From JBCBJZ01 sp038522635 (GTDB taxonomy: Bacteria; Pseudomonadota; Alphaproteobacteria; Rhizobiales; Hyphomicrobiaceae), in assembly GCA_038522635.1 (NCBI GenBank), contig JBCBJZ010000122.1, positions 1 through 11,232 on the forward strand: a stretch of DNA of 11,232 nt. The letters are read 5' to 3'. Position numbers and translations under genes: made by a program. How positions within the stretch are numbered: position 1 is the first letter of the stretch; each line of letters begins with the position of its first letter. Of this stretch, positions 1 through 6,434 are shown one piece after another. The notes under the pieces were generated by a model that worked only from the letters and a program-made list of their open reading frames with translations, ran no database searches and was not told where the DNA came from.

Positions 1-842
1 TCGCTGTAGCTGAGGAAGGCCGACGGTGCTGCGCCGATGCCGGGGATGCTGCCGAGCACCACGCCGATGAACCCACCGCGAACGATCGAACGGAAGCAGC
101 GCCGATACTCCGCGAAGGTGACGTGTTGGCGCCCCAACGTGCGCACGCTGCCGGCTTGTTCGCCGGGCTTGAAGACGTAGGCGAGCAGTTCAGGAATGGC
201 GAACAGCCCGATCAGGACGGCGATGAAGTTGAGGCCGCCCATCAGGTTGGGGTTGTTCAGATTGAAGCGGTTTGTGCCGTAGACGAGATCGAGGCCCACC
301 GTCGCCAGCAGCAGGCCAAGCACCGCAGAAAGCAGGCCGAGCAGCAGGTTCTTGCCCGAGACGCCCGCGATGATCGTGAGCGAGAACAAGATGAGCGTGA
401 AGAACTCGGGCGGGCCGAAGCTCAGCGCGAACGAGGCGAGCCAGCCGGCAAACAAGATCAGCGCCAGGTTGGACATCAAGTCCGCGGTGCACGATGCGTA
501 AAGCGCCATGCCGAGCGCTTTGCCGGCTTCGCCTTTCTCCGCCATCGGATAGCCATCGAGCACCGTCGCGCTGGACGCGGGCGTGCCGGGCGTCTTGATC
601 AGGATCGCGGGGATCGAACCGCCGAAGATACCGCCCTTGTAAACGCCGAGCAGCAGCAGGATGCCGGTGATCGGCTGCAGCGAAAACGTGAACGGCAGCG
701 TCAGGGCCACCGCCATGGTGGCCGACATGCCGGGAATGGCACCGGCGACCACGCCGACCACGATGCCGATGAAAAGCGCCATCAGGCTTTCAACGTTCGC
801 GACCAGCGGCAGGGCCGCGGAGATGTTGTCAAGGACGCTCAT
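1..842 (-). CDS. tctA: Tripartite tricarboxylate transporter, large membrane subunit TctA (partial, C-terminus outside window)
   Basis: Reading the minus strand from an ATG at 842 gives 280 uninterrupted residues running off the left edge, so roughly the last 200 residues of a ~500-residue family are missing. It is a very hydrophobic polytopic inner-membrane protein. Family hallmarks are visible: GAIPGMSATMAVALTLP at residues 34-50, GIFGGSIPAILIKTPGTPAS at 71-90 followed by the DGYPMAEKGEAGKALG stretch at 96-111, and a second copy of the glycine/proline motif (GSIPGIG, 264-270), as expected for the internally duplicated TctA fold. With TctB it forms the secondary transporter that takes substrate from TctC, driven by an ion gradient. 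The start is fixed because the upstream in-frame stop is close and no other start lies between; no good Shine-Dalgarno is seen. It is the last of tctC-tctB-tctA and is separated from tctB by an unusually long 181-bp gap. Confidence 0.95.
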   Translation of the reverse strand, partial: MSVLDNISAALPLVANVESLMALFIGIVVGVVAGAIPGMSATMAVALTLPFTFSLQPITGILLLLGVYKGGIFGGSIPAILIKTPGTPASSATVLDGYPMAEKGEAGKALGMALYASCTADLMSNLALILFAGWLASFALSFGPPEFFTLILFSLTIIAGVSGKNLLLGLLSAVLGLLLATVGLDLVYGTNRFNLNNPNLMGGLNFIAVLIGLFAIPELLAYVFKPGEQAGSVRTLGRQHVTFAEYRRCFRSIVRGGFIGVVLGSIPGIGAAPSAFLSYS

Positions 843-901
843 GCGCGCGCACCATGGGGCATCTGAGGTTCATCCGCGCGGGTGGAAGCACCGGAAGGCG
901 A

Positions 902-971
902 CAAGATGAACGCCGGGAAAGTGAAGAATTCATCTGTCCAAGGTGGCATCACCCATGGTGCAAGATGAACG
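902..971 (-). repeat. Hairpin and 11-bp direct repeat in the tctB-tctA spacer
   Basis: The spacer between tctB and tctA carries two copies of CAAGATGAACG (902-912 and 961-971), 59 bp apart. Between and overlapping them is a long imperfect stem: TTCATCT at 929-935 pairs with AGATGAA at 963-969, inside it CCA (938-940) pairs with TGG (956-958), and GGTG (942-945) pairs with CACC (950-953) around a GCAT loop. No U-tract follows in the operon's reading direction, so it is not a standard intrinsic terminator. It could set the tctA to tctB ratio by pausing or mRNA protection; that role is inference. Confidence 0.5.
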
Positions 972-1023
972 GCGAAACGGAACCTCAAAGCCCGGCCCGG
1001 CTGGTCGTTGAAGCGGACCAGCA

Positions 1024-1563
1024 CTAAGGCAGCCTGATGAAGTTGCCTTGCGGCACGGCAACGCCGGCCACGTGGTTGAAGAACGCGTAGAGGATCAACG
1101 GCAGGGCCACCGCGACCACAAGCGAGATGAGCGGGCTTGAGGTTCGGATGATCAACGAGATCAAGGCGAAGGCGATCATGGTGGTCCATACGAGACCCAC
1201 CGTCGGCGTCGCCAGCACCAGCGTGACCATGATCGCGGACGCGGCCGCCAAGCGCGTTGCCCCGCCAACGGCACCGCCATGCAATGGCACCGCAGGGGTC
1301 GCTTCGCGATCAGCCTCAACCGCTGCGGCATCGGGCTTGTCGTCCCGCGCTCTTGAGGGCTGCAAAGCATGCAGGGCCATGTGCAAGGCCCCAAGGATGA
1401 TCATCAGCCAAGCCACGATGGTGGGCCAGAACAGCGGTGACAACACCAGCGTCTGAACGTTGCTCGGTGACGTGACGCCGTAGGGGATCGCCACCAGCAG
1501 CACCAAAAGGCCGAACGCGATCGTTCCAATCCCCAGGAATGACAACCTTGCGGTGCCGCCCAT
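1024..1563 (-). CDS. tctB: Tripartite tricarboxylate transporter, small membrane subunit TctB
   Basis: A 179-residue membrane protein of normal TctB length. Hydrophobic segments lie at about residues 9-29, 44-65, 104-120, 122-140 and 144-162. A charged, probably cytoplasmic loop (69-90, rich in Arg, Asp and Glu) separates the N- and C-terminal membrane halves. The C-terminus (hydrophobic helix, then FFNHVAGVAVPQG) fits the TctB family. TctB is the poorly conserved partner of TctA in the inner membrane. The ATG at 1563 is preceded by a GGGGGAG ribosome site (1573-1579 on the plus strand). It lies between tctC (195 bp upstream, with two hairpins) and tctA (181 bp downstream). Sequence identity in this family is low, so the call rests on topology plus its place between unmistakable tctC and tctA genes. 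Confidence 0.9.
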   Translation of the reverse strand: MGGTARLSFLGIGTIAFGLLVLLVAIPYGVTSPSNVQTLVLSPLFWPTIVAWLMIILGALHMALHALQPSRARDDKPDAAAVEADREATPAVPLHGGAVGGATRLAAASAIMVTLVLATPTVGLVWTTMIAFALISLIIRTSSPLISLVVAVALPLILYAFFNHVAGVAVPQGNFIRLP

Positions 1564-1620
1564 GCTTTACGCTCCCCCCATGGCTTAAGCGGCCACATCT
1601 CGTTTTGTGCTTCTTCGCAC

Positions 1621-1667
1621 GGGTGACACGGGTTGGGCCCGCTGAACCCGGTTGCGCCCGGTCACCC
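1621..1667 (-). repeat. Long GC-rich inverted repeat between tctC and tctB
   Basis: GGGTGAC-A-CGGG at 1621-1632 pairs with CCCGGTCACCC at 1657-1667: eleven base pairs with one bulged A (1628). The 24-nt interior can instead form a smaller hairpin, CGGGTT (1629-1634) with AACCCG (1645-1650). It lies in the transcribed spacer downstream of tctC and just upstream of tctB. There is no U-run, so it looks like an mRNA-stabilising or attenuating structure after the binding-protein gene rather than a full terminator. Binding-protein genes are often made in excess over their membrane partners by such elements; applying that here is inference. Confidence 0.55.
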
Positions 1668-1712
1668 TCATTCTGGCGGCCACGCGCAGCGCGCCCGAAA
1701 CGGCTGAACCCC

Positions 1713-1737
1713 GTCCGGGAACACGACGCTCCCGGAC
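1713..1737 (-). repeat. 8-bp perfect hairpin just downstream of tctC
   Basis: GTCCGGGA (1713-1720) and TCCCGGAC (1730-1737) form a perfect 8-bp stem around a 9-nt loop, starting 21 nt after the tctC stop codon on the minus strand. No T-tract follows on that strand. Together with the larger inverted repeat at 1621-1667 it makes two consecutive hairpins between tctC and tctB, consistent with partial termination or 3'-end protection of the tctC message. Confidence 0.55.
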
Positions 1738-1758
1738 AGGCTCTTCAAGATCTGCCGA

Positions 1759-2751
1759 TCAGCCTTTGATCCGCATGTTCAGATCATCAACCAGTTTGCG
1801 GAAGATCGTGTACTGGTTCTCGATGAACGCCTTCGATTCAGCTGGATCCATCAGCCGGATCACCGAACCGCGGGCTTCCATCTTTTTGCGGAATTCCGCA
1901 TCGGCCGTGGCCTTCGCCATGTAGCCACGCCACTTGGCGGCGACCGCATCGGGGAGACCTTTGGGGCCAGCAATGCCCGTCCAACCGACCAATTGGTGCA
2001 GGTTCGGCTTGTTGAGATCAGCGGCCGTCGGTGCATCAAATCCGACCACGGGCTTCTTGGTGGTGACCATCAGCGGGCGAAGCTGCTTGTTTTTCACAAA
2101 GCTCGCGAGTGCCGATGAGTTGGTGCAGATGAACGTCGCCGTCCCCGCGAGCACCGCCGTTGCCGCGGCGCCACCGCCTTTGAGCGGGATGTGGATCGCG
2201 TCCTTAAGCGGGTTCTCGATGCCGAACTCACGCAGCACCATCGCGCCAGCGATGTGCAGCAGAGAGCCGACCCCGGCTGAGCTGTAGCTGATCTTGCCGG
2301 GGTTGGCTTTCACTTTGGCGATCAGGTCGGCCATCGACTTGATGTCGGAATTGGCTTTCACCGCGCAGGCGACCGGGTTGATTTCGTAGACGCCGACGAA
2401 GACGAAATCTTCGAGCGTGTAAGGCAGCGTCGCCTTCATGGCCGGGTTGACCGAGTGCGAGCCGACACGGGCGAACAGCATCGTATAGCCATCGGGCTTG
2501 GCGTTCTTGACGGACACCGAGCCGGTTGCGCCACCAGCACCTGTACGGTTCACCATCAACAGCGGCCGCGGCACAGCTTTGCCCAGCGGGGCAGCGATCG
2601 TGCGCCCTGAAATATCGGTTGCACCACCCGGACCGTAGGGGATGACCATGGTGATCGACCGCTCCGGATATTCGGCAACGGCGGGCACCGCGAACGCAGC
2701 CAACGTACAGGCGGCAAGAGCGGTGGCGAACGTGGACTTCACGAGCTTCAT
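1759..2751 (-). CDS. tctC: Tripartite tricarboxylate transporter substrate-binding protein TctC (Bug family)
   Basis: A 330-residue periplasmic binding protein. Residues 1-26 form a Sec signal (Lys at 2 and 5, a hydrophobic core, cleavage predicted after AVPAVA). The mature protein starts EYPERSITMVIPYGPGGATD, the typical Bug-family opening in which the GGATD loop (42-46) contacts the carboxylate ligand. NRTGAGGATGSVSV (68-81) and SYSSAGVGS (155-163) are further family landmarks. Bug proteins bind small carboxylates such as citrate, malate, glutamate or nicotinate; the ligand cannot be read from sequence, but the divergent complex II/hydro-lyase operon points to a dicarboxylate or related acid. 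The ATG at 2751 is preceded by AGGGAG (2761-2766 on the plus strand) at good spacing. It is first in the tctCBA operon and is transcribed away from sdhB across a shared control region. Confidence 0.96.
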   Translation of the reverse strand: MKLVKSTFATALAACTLAAFAVPAVAEYPERSITMVIPYGPGGATDISGRTIAAPLGKAVPRPLLMVNRTGAGGATGSVSVKNAKPDGYTMLFARVGSHSVNPAMKATLPYTLEDFVFVGVYEINPVACAVKANSDIKSMADLIAKVKANPGKISYSSAGVGSLLHIAGAMVLREFGIENPLKDAIHIPLKGGGAAATAVLAGTATFICTNSSALASFVKNKQLRPLMVTTKKPVVGFDAPTAADLNKPNLHQLVGWTGIAGPKGLPDAVAAKWRGYMAKATADAEFRKKMEARGSVIRLMDPAESKAFIENQYTIFRKLVDDLNMRIKG

Positions 2752-2886
2752 TCAGTTTCTCCCTAGGGATCTGCCAGTCTCAGCCCTCTGCGAGGCCGTG
2801 AAAGCTGGCTGATCTCGTGTGCAGTTGAGGGGATGGCGCGCGGGTTGGCGTGACCGGAACGCCGCTTCTTTCCTGCTTTGCGTGCA

Positions 2887-2909
2887 CGCTGCCTTGAGTG
2901 CAGGCAGCG
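2887..2909. promoter_or_regulatory. Candidate operator dyad or leader hairpin upstream of tctC
   Basis: CGCTGCCT (2887-2894) and AGGCAGCG (2902-2909) are perfect inverted copies around a 7-nt centre (TGAGTGC). Centred about 147 bp upstream of the tctC start and 283 bp upstream of the sdhB start, it could be a binding site for a dimeric regulator such as a LysR- or GntR-type protein, or a hairpin in the tctC leader. The sequence shows only the symmetry; function is inferred. Confidence 0.4.
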
Positions 2910-3037
2910 CGTGATTACGGTCGATGGGCGCACAAGTTGCCGCCGGTTCACAAGAAGCACTCCAGACGCAACCGCAAGCGGTGTCGCCCTGCTCCCGACC
3001 GATCGTTCCCTTGCGTCTCTTTGCATCAGCCGTTGGC

Positions 3038-3065
3038 ATGGTTGCACCGTGGGGTGATGGTTGCA
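3038..3065. repeat. 9-bp direct repeat ATGGTTGCA x2 in the divergent promoter region
   Basis: ATGGTTGCA occurs at 3038-3046 and again at 3057-3065, a 19-bp start-to-start period close to two DNA helical turns, so both copies face nearly the same side of the helix. The element lies 115-143 bp upstream of the sdhB ATG. It could be a pair of activator half-sites; chance is not excluded. Confidence 0.3.
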
Positions 3066-3180
3066 AACCCAATTGTCCCGGTTAGTTTGAGCGTTCGGCT
3101 GAAACAAGCTGGCCGAAACAACATCAAGCGCGTCGACCGTGGGCCTAAGCCGCCCACCGGTCCGCCAAGCACGGGACGTT

Positions 3181-3921
3181 ATGGAGCAGAAAGAGAACCA
3201 AACGGCGCAAGTGCTGAAGGTCCGGGTGTGGCGCGGCAAAGGCAGCGCTGGCGCTTTCCATGACTACGAGGTACCGCGCGCGCAGAGCCAGACCGTGCTC
3301 GACGTCGTGACGCACATCCAGCAGCACAGCGAACCAACCCTCGCCTACCGCTTTGCGTGCCGCGTGGGCATGTGCGGCTCATGCGCGATGATGGTGAACG
3401 GCATCCCCCGTTGGACCTGCCGCAGCCATGTGAAGAACGTGGCGGTCGAAGGCGCGCTTGAGATCGCGCCGTTACGCAACCTGCCGGTGATCAAAGACCT
3501 TGCGACCGACATGAGCGTCTTTTTCGAAAAGTGGACGCAAGCGAAAGGGTATTTTGAGCCTTCAGCCAGCCGCACCGATGCGTTGCCGGCGATCGCGCCC
3601 GAAAGCCCACAGCGGGTCAAGGTCGATGAAGCGATCGAGTGCATCAACTGCGCGATCTGCTATGCGGCCTGCGACACCGTCAGCCACAACGACACTTACC
3701 TTGGCCCCGCAGCGCTCAACCGGGCCTGGACATTGCAAAACGATGCGCGCGACGCCGGCAAAACGGCGCGACTCCACGCGATCTCCGGTGAAGGCGGCTG
3801 CACCAATTGCCACGCGCACCAAAGCTGCATGACCTATTGCCCGAACGAATTGAACCCCACCCGTTCAATTGCCGGGCTCAAGCGCGCGACCGTCGCCGCC
3901 TTCATCCGTCGGGAGCTCTAG
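3181..3921 (+). CDS. sdhB: Succinate dehydrogenase/fumarate reductase-type iron-sulfur subunit
   Basis: This 246-residue protein carries all three iron-sulfur clusters of a complex II B subunit. Cys 60, 65, 68 and 80 form the [2Fe-2S] site (CRVGMCGSC then WTC, with Cys at the third position where E. coli SdhB has Asp). C154-x2-C-x2-C160 plus C220 fit the [4Fe-4S] site, and C164, C210 and C216 the [3Fe-4S] site, with exactly the SdhB spacing. An extra Cys sits at 207. The stretch ECINCAICYAAC followed by LGPAALNRAW looks more like FrdB than SdhB, so the direction of catalysis is open. It passes electrons from the flavoprotein to the membrane anchors and the quinone. ATG 3181 was chosen over the GTG at 3139 because it starts just before the ferredoxin fold and has GGGACG upstream. 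It leads a tightly packed operon. Confidence 0.93.
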   Translation: MEQKENQTAQVLKVRVWRGKGSAGAFHDYEVPRAQSQTVLDVVTHIQQHSEPTLAYRFACRVGMCGSCAMMVNGIPRWTCRSHVKNVAVEGALEIAPLRNLPVIKDLATDMSVFFEKWTQAKGYFEPSASRTDALPAIAPESPQRVKVDEAIECINCAICYAACDTVSHNDTYLGPAALNRAWTLQNDARDAGKTARLHAISGEGGCTNCHAHQSCMTYCPNELNPTRSIAGLKRATVAAFIRREL

Positions 3922-3925
3922 CGCC

Positions 3926-4255
3926 ATGGTCGACATCCGCTTGTACATGGCCCAGCGCATCAGCGCCCTGATCATGCTGCCACTGATCATCGGTCACATC
4001 GTGATGATGATCGTGGCGGTCCAGGGGGGACTGACGGCGGGCGAAATCCTATCGCGCACGCAAGGAAGCGTCGGCTGGGCGCTCTATTACGGGATCTTCG
4101 TGATCGCGGTCGCGGTCCACGCCAGCATTGGCGTACGCACCATCGCGCACGAGTGGGCCGGTGTGCCGCAGCGTTGGCTTGGCGCCTTGACCATGGCCAT
4201 CGCGGTCGGGCTGACGCTGCTTGGCTTGCGCGCCGTCTATGCGGTGGTTGCCTGA
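3926..4255 (+). CDS. sdhC: Complex II-type membrane anchor, first cytochrome b subunit
   Basis: A 109-residue protein with three predicted membrane helices (about 10-32, 50-72 and 85-107). Helix 1 begins QRISALIMLPLIIGH, a variant of the HRxSG quinone-site signature of SdhC. Helix 2 ends VHASIGVRTIAHEW, matching the H-x4-G-x-R pattern that carries a heme b ligand in complex II anchors. His 24 and His 65 are candidate axial ligands. It should hold the B subunit on the membrane and help form the quinone site. GGGAG at 3911-3915 is its ribosome site; it starts 4 nt after the iron-sulfur gene, and its stop overlaps the next start (TGATG). The name is by position; both anchors resemble SdhC, so which is C and which D is arbitrary. 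Confidence 0.85.
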   Translation: MVDIRLYMAQRISALIMLPLIIGHIVMMIVAVQGGLTAGEILSRTQGSVGWALYYGIFVIAVAVHASIGVRTIAHEWAGVPQRWLGALTMAIAVGLTLLGLRAVYAVVA

Positions 4256-4602
4256 TGCCCTTGAAAGCGACGCCACGCCGTGACGGCCTTTATATCGCTT
4301 ATCTGGTGCACCGCATTTCGGGGCTGGCGCTGGCGCTGTTTTTGCCCGCGCACTTCTATGTGCTTGGCCTCGCGTTGGGCGGGCCTGGCGACCTTGATGC
4401 GATGCTGCGGTGGACCGACCTGCCGCTCGTCAAGACGGCGGAAATCGTGCTGGTGCTGCTGCTGGGCTTGCATCTTTTCGGCGGCCTTCGCCTTTTGGCG
4501 ATCGAAGCGCTACCCTGGTCGCCGCCTCAGAAACTCTATGCAGCCGGTGCGGCCGCGGCGGCCTTCGTGGTCTCCCTCGGCTTTGCCTTAAGCGCGGTGT
4601 AA
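4255..4602 (+). CDS. sdhD: Complex II-type membrane anchor, second cytochrome b subunit
   Basis: This 115-residue protein has three predicted helices (about 14-40, 58-82 and 92-113). Residues 19-23 are HRISG, the classical SdhC signature near the quinone site, and GLHLFGGLRLL (71-81) is the heme-ligand helix. His 33 and His 73 align with His 24 and His 65 of the preceding anchor, so the two subunits look like diverged copies. The ATG at 4255 overlaps the previous stop by one base, indicating translational coupling, and the stop lies 2 nt before the flavoprotein start. A longer GTG-initiated frame from 4153 would run deep into the first anchor gene and is not favoured. Confidence 0.85.
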   Translation: MPLKATPRRDGLYIAYLVHRISGLALALFLPAHFYVLGLALGGPGDLDAMLRWTDLPLVKTAEIVLVLLLGLHLFGGLRLLAIEALPWSPPQKLYAAGAAAAAFVVSLGFALSAV

Positions 4603-4604
4603 GC

Positions 4605-6380
4605 ATGCTTGAACGCCACGAGACGGACATCCTCATCATCGGTAGCGGCGGCGCAGGCCTGTTTGCTGCCCTGCATGCCCTGAAGGCTGCCCCGGACCTG
4701 AAGATCACCATCGCCGTCAAAGGCCTGATCGGCAAAAGCGGCTGCACGCGCATGGTACAGGGCGGCTATAACGTGGCTCTGCGCGAAGGCGACAGCGTCG
4801 AACGCCACTTCATGGATACGATCATCGGCGGCAAATGGCTGCCGCATCAGGCGATGGCGTGGCGCCTGTGCGAGACCGCCGTTGAGCGGGTGCGCGAACT
4901 CGAAAACGAGATCGGCTGCTTCTTCGATCGCCTTCCTGACGGCACCATCCACCAAAAGGCCTTTGCCGGGCAGTCCTTCGACCGCACCGCACACAAGGGC
5001 GATCTCACCGGCATCGAGATCATCAACCGGCTGATGGAACAGGTGCGCGCGCGCGACGTGGAGCAGCTTGAAGAACATCGCGCGTTGGCGCTGATCCCGA
5101 CGAACGATGGCAGCACACTTTCAGGCGTGTTGTTCGTGGACATGCGCTCGGGCGTCTTCCGTTTCGTGCGCGCCCGCACCGTGCTGCTTGCGACCGGCGG
5201 TGGGCCGACCATGTACCGCTACCACACGCCTTCGGGCGACAAGAGCATGGACGGCCTCGCGATGGCGCTGCGCAGCGGGCTTGCTCTGCGCGATATGGAG
5301 ATGGTGCAGTTTCATCCCACCGGCCTGCTCGGCGGCGAAGCGACCCGCATGACGGGTACCGTGCTCGAAGAGGGCTTGCGTGGCGCGGGCGGTCACCTGC
5401 TCGACGGCAACGGCCGCCGCTTCATGTTCGACTACGATGACAAGGGCGAGCGGGCGACCCGCGATATCGTTTCGCGCGCGATCTATGACGAGATGCGCAA
5501 GGGCCGCACGACGCCGCTTGGCGGGGTGTATATCGCGATGAGCCATTTGGGCCCTGAGACCGTCGCGACGAAGTTCAAAGGCATGGTCAAGCGCTGCGCC
5601 GATTGCGGGTTCGATTTGGCCGGTGGCCGCGTCGAGGTGGTGCCGACTGCGCACTACATGATGGGCGGGCTCGTCTGTACGCCCGATACGCGCACAGCTT
5701 TGCCCGGCCTTTACGTGGCGGGCGAAGACGCGGGCGGCGCGCACGGCTCGAACCGGCTCGGCGGCAACGGCGTTGCCAATTCGACCGTCTATGGCGGCAT
5801 CGCAGGCGACATCATGGCCGCCGATGCTCGCGATGATACCACCTTGCGCACGCTTCGCGATCCCGATGAGGGGCGCTTGCGCGATGAGATTGATCGGGCG
5901 CGTCACCCGTTCGCCAAGCCAGCGGGTGACGTGCACGCGCTGCGCAAGGCGCTGCTTGAAACGATGTGGAATGACGCGGGCGTCATGCGGACCGCGCCGG
6001 GCCTCAACCGTGCGATCACCACGCTGCAAAGCCTCAAGGCCGAGATCGCCGAGACCGGGCTTGCCGACGATGATCTCGCCTTCAACATCACCTGGCACGA
6101 CTGGCTGAACCTGCGCAGCCTGCTCGAAATCTCCGAAGTGATCGCGCAGGCCGCGCTGTGGCGCGAAAACTCGCGCGGCGCCCACCACCGCGAGGATTTC
6201 CCCCACGAGGGCGATCTCGCGACATCGTACTTCACGGTGGTGCGCCAAGAGCCTGGCGGGGGCAGCGCAGGCCAAAGCGACGCCCTTGCCATCACCCGCG
6301 AGCCGGTGGACTTTTCCATCGTCAAGCCGGGCGAAACGTTGCTCGATGAAGCGCCTGAGATCCTCGCGGCCGCAAGTTGA
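4605..6380 (+). CDS. sdhA: Succinate dehydrogenase/fumarate reductase-type flavoprotein subunit, lacking the covalent-FAD histidine
   Basis: The 591-residue length fits SdhA/FrdA. The N-terminal dinucleotide-binding loop is GSGGAGLFAA (13-22). Catalytic dicarboxylate residues are all present: H237 (QFHPTG), R259 (GLRGAGG), H350 (PTAHYMMGG) and R384 (SNRLGGNGVANSTVYGG). The helical C-terminal domain includes LEISEVIAQAALWRENSRG. The position of the 8-alpha-histidyl FAD bond is different: the usual SHTxAAQGG is here SGCTRMVQGG, putting Cys 47 in register with the histidine, so FAD is probably held non-covalently. In E. coli FrdA, changing this histidine keeps fumarate reduction but abolishes succinate oxidation, so a reductive or non-succinate role is plausible. 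ATG 4605, 2 nt after the second anchor, is preferred over a GTG extension through that gene. The next gene follows after 54 nt. Confidence 0.94.
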   Translation: MLERHETDILIIGSGGAGLFAALHALKAAPDLKITIAVKGLIGKSGCTRMVQGGYNVALREGDSVERHFMDTIIGGKWLPHQAMAWRLCETAVERVRELENEIGCFFDRLPDGTIHQKAFAGQSFDRTAHKGDLTGIEIINRLMEQVRARDVEQLEEHRALALIPTNDGSTLSGVLFVDMRSGVFRFVRARTVLLATGGGPTMYRYHTPSGDKSMDGLAMALRSGLALRDMEMVQFHPTGLLGGEATRMTGTVLEEGLRGAGGHLLDGNGRRFMFDYDDKGERATRDIVSRAIYDEMRKGRTTPLGGVYIAMSHLGPETVATKFKGMVKRCADCGFDLAGGRVEVVPTAHYMMGGLVCTPDTRTALPGLYVAGEDAGGAHGSNRLGGNGVANSTVYGGIAGDIMAADARDDTTLRTLRDPDEGRLRDEIDRARHPFAKPAGDVHALRKALLETMWNDAGVMRTAPGLNRAITTLQSLKAEIAETGLADDDLAFNITWHDWLNLRSLLEISEVIAQAALWRENSRGAHHREDFPHEGDLATSYFTVVRQEPGGGSAGQSDALAITREPVDFSIVKPGETLLDEAPEILAAAS

Positions 6381-6434
6381 AGCAGCGAGCCTTGTCACTC
6401 CGCCTCACCCGTCGCCCCTCGCAAAAGGTGTCCC

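Larger units (their letters stand above)
2752..3180. promoter_or_regulatory. Divergent control region between tctCBA and the sdh-like/hydro-lyase operon
   Basis: No credible gene lies in these 429 bp; the open frames are arginine-rich, overlap each other and lack family features. The region must hold the promoters of both divergent operons. I could not pick convincing sigma-70 hexamers. Structured elements are a dyad at 2887-2909, a 9-bp direct repeat at 3038-3065 flanked by TTTGCA (3020-3025) and TGCAAA (3062-3067), and a 6-bp stem TTCGGC (3094-3099)/GCCGAA (3112-3117) in the probable sdhB leader. No regulator gene is present in the window. Confidence 0.6.

Noticed and set aside
123..866. 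Long plus-strand open frame (247 residues) opposite tctA
   Set aside because: It is antisense to an unmistakable TctA frame and its product is a Gln/Arg/Asp-rich composition typical of high-GC shadow frames.
1759..2751. TctC as a lipoprotein (LAAC at residues 12-15)
   Set aside because: The hydrophobic stretch before the Cys is very short, and a standard signal peptidase I site (AVPAVA, then EYPE) matches the usual Bug-family mature start.
3139..3180. GTG start 14 codons upstream for the iron-sulfur subunit
   Set aside because: It would add a non-conserved arginine/proline-rich tail; ATG 3181 fits family length and has a purine-rich site directly upstream.
2763..3239. Arg-rich minus-strand frames in the divergent intergenic region as a small gene
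   Set aside because: Several overlapping frames compete, none has a ribosome site or recognisable motif, and one runs antisense into sdhB.
5121..6398. 425-residue minus-strand open frame opposite the flavoprotein
   Set aside because: Antisense to the conserved catalytic half of SdhA/FrdA; its composition (Arg, Ala, His) is a codon-bias shadow without any family motif.
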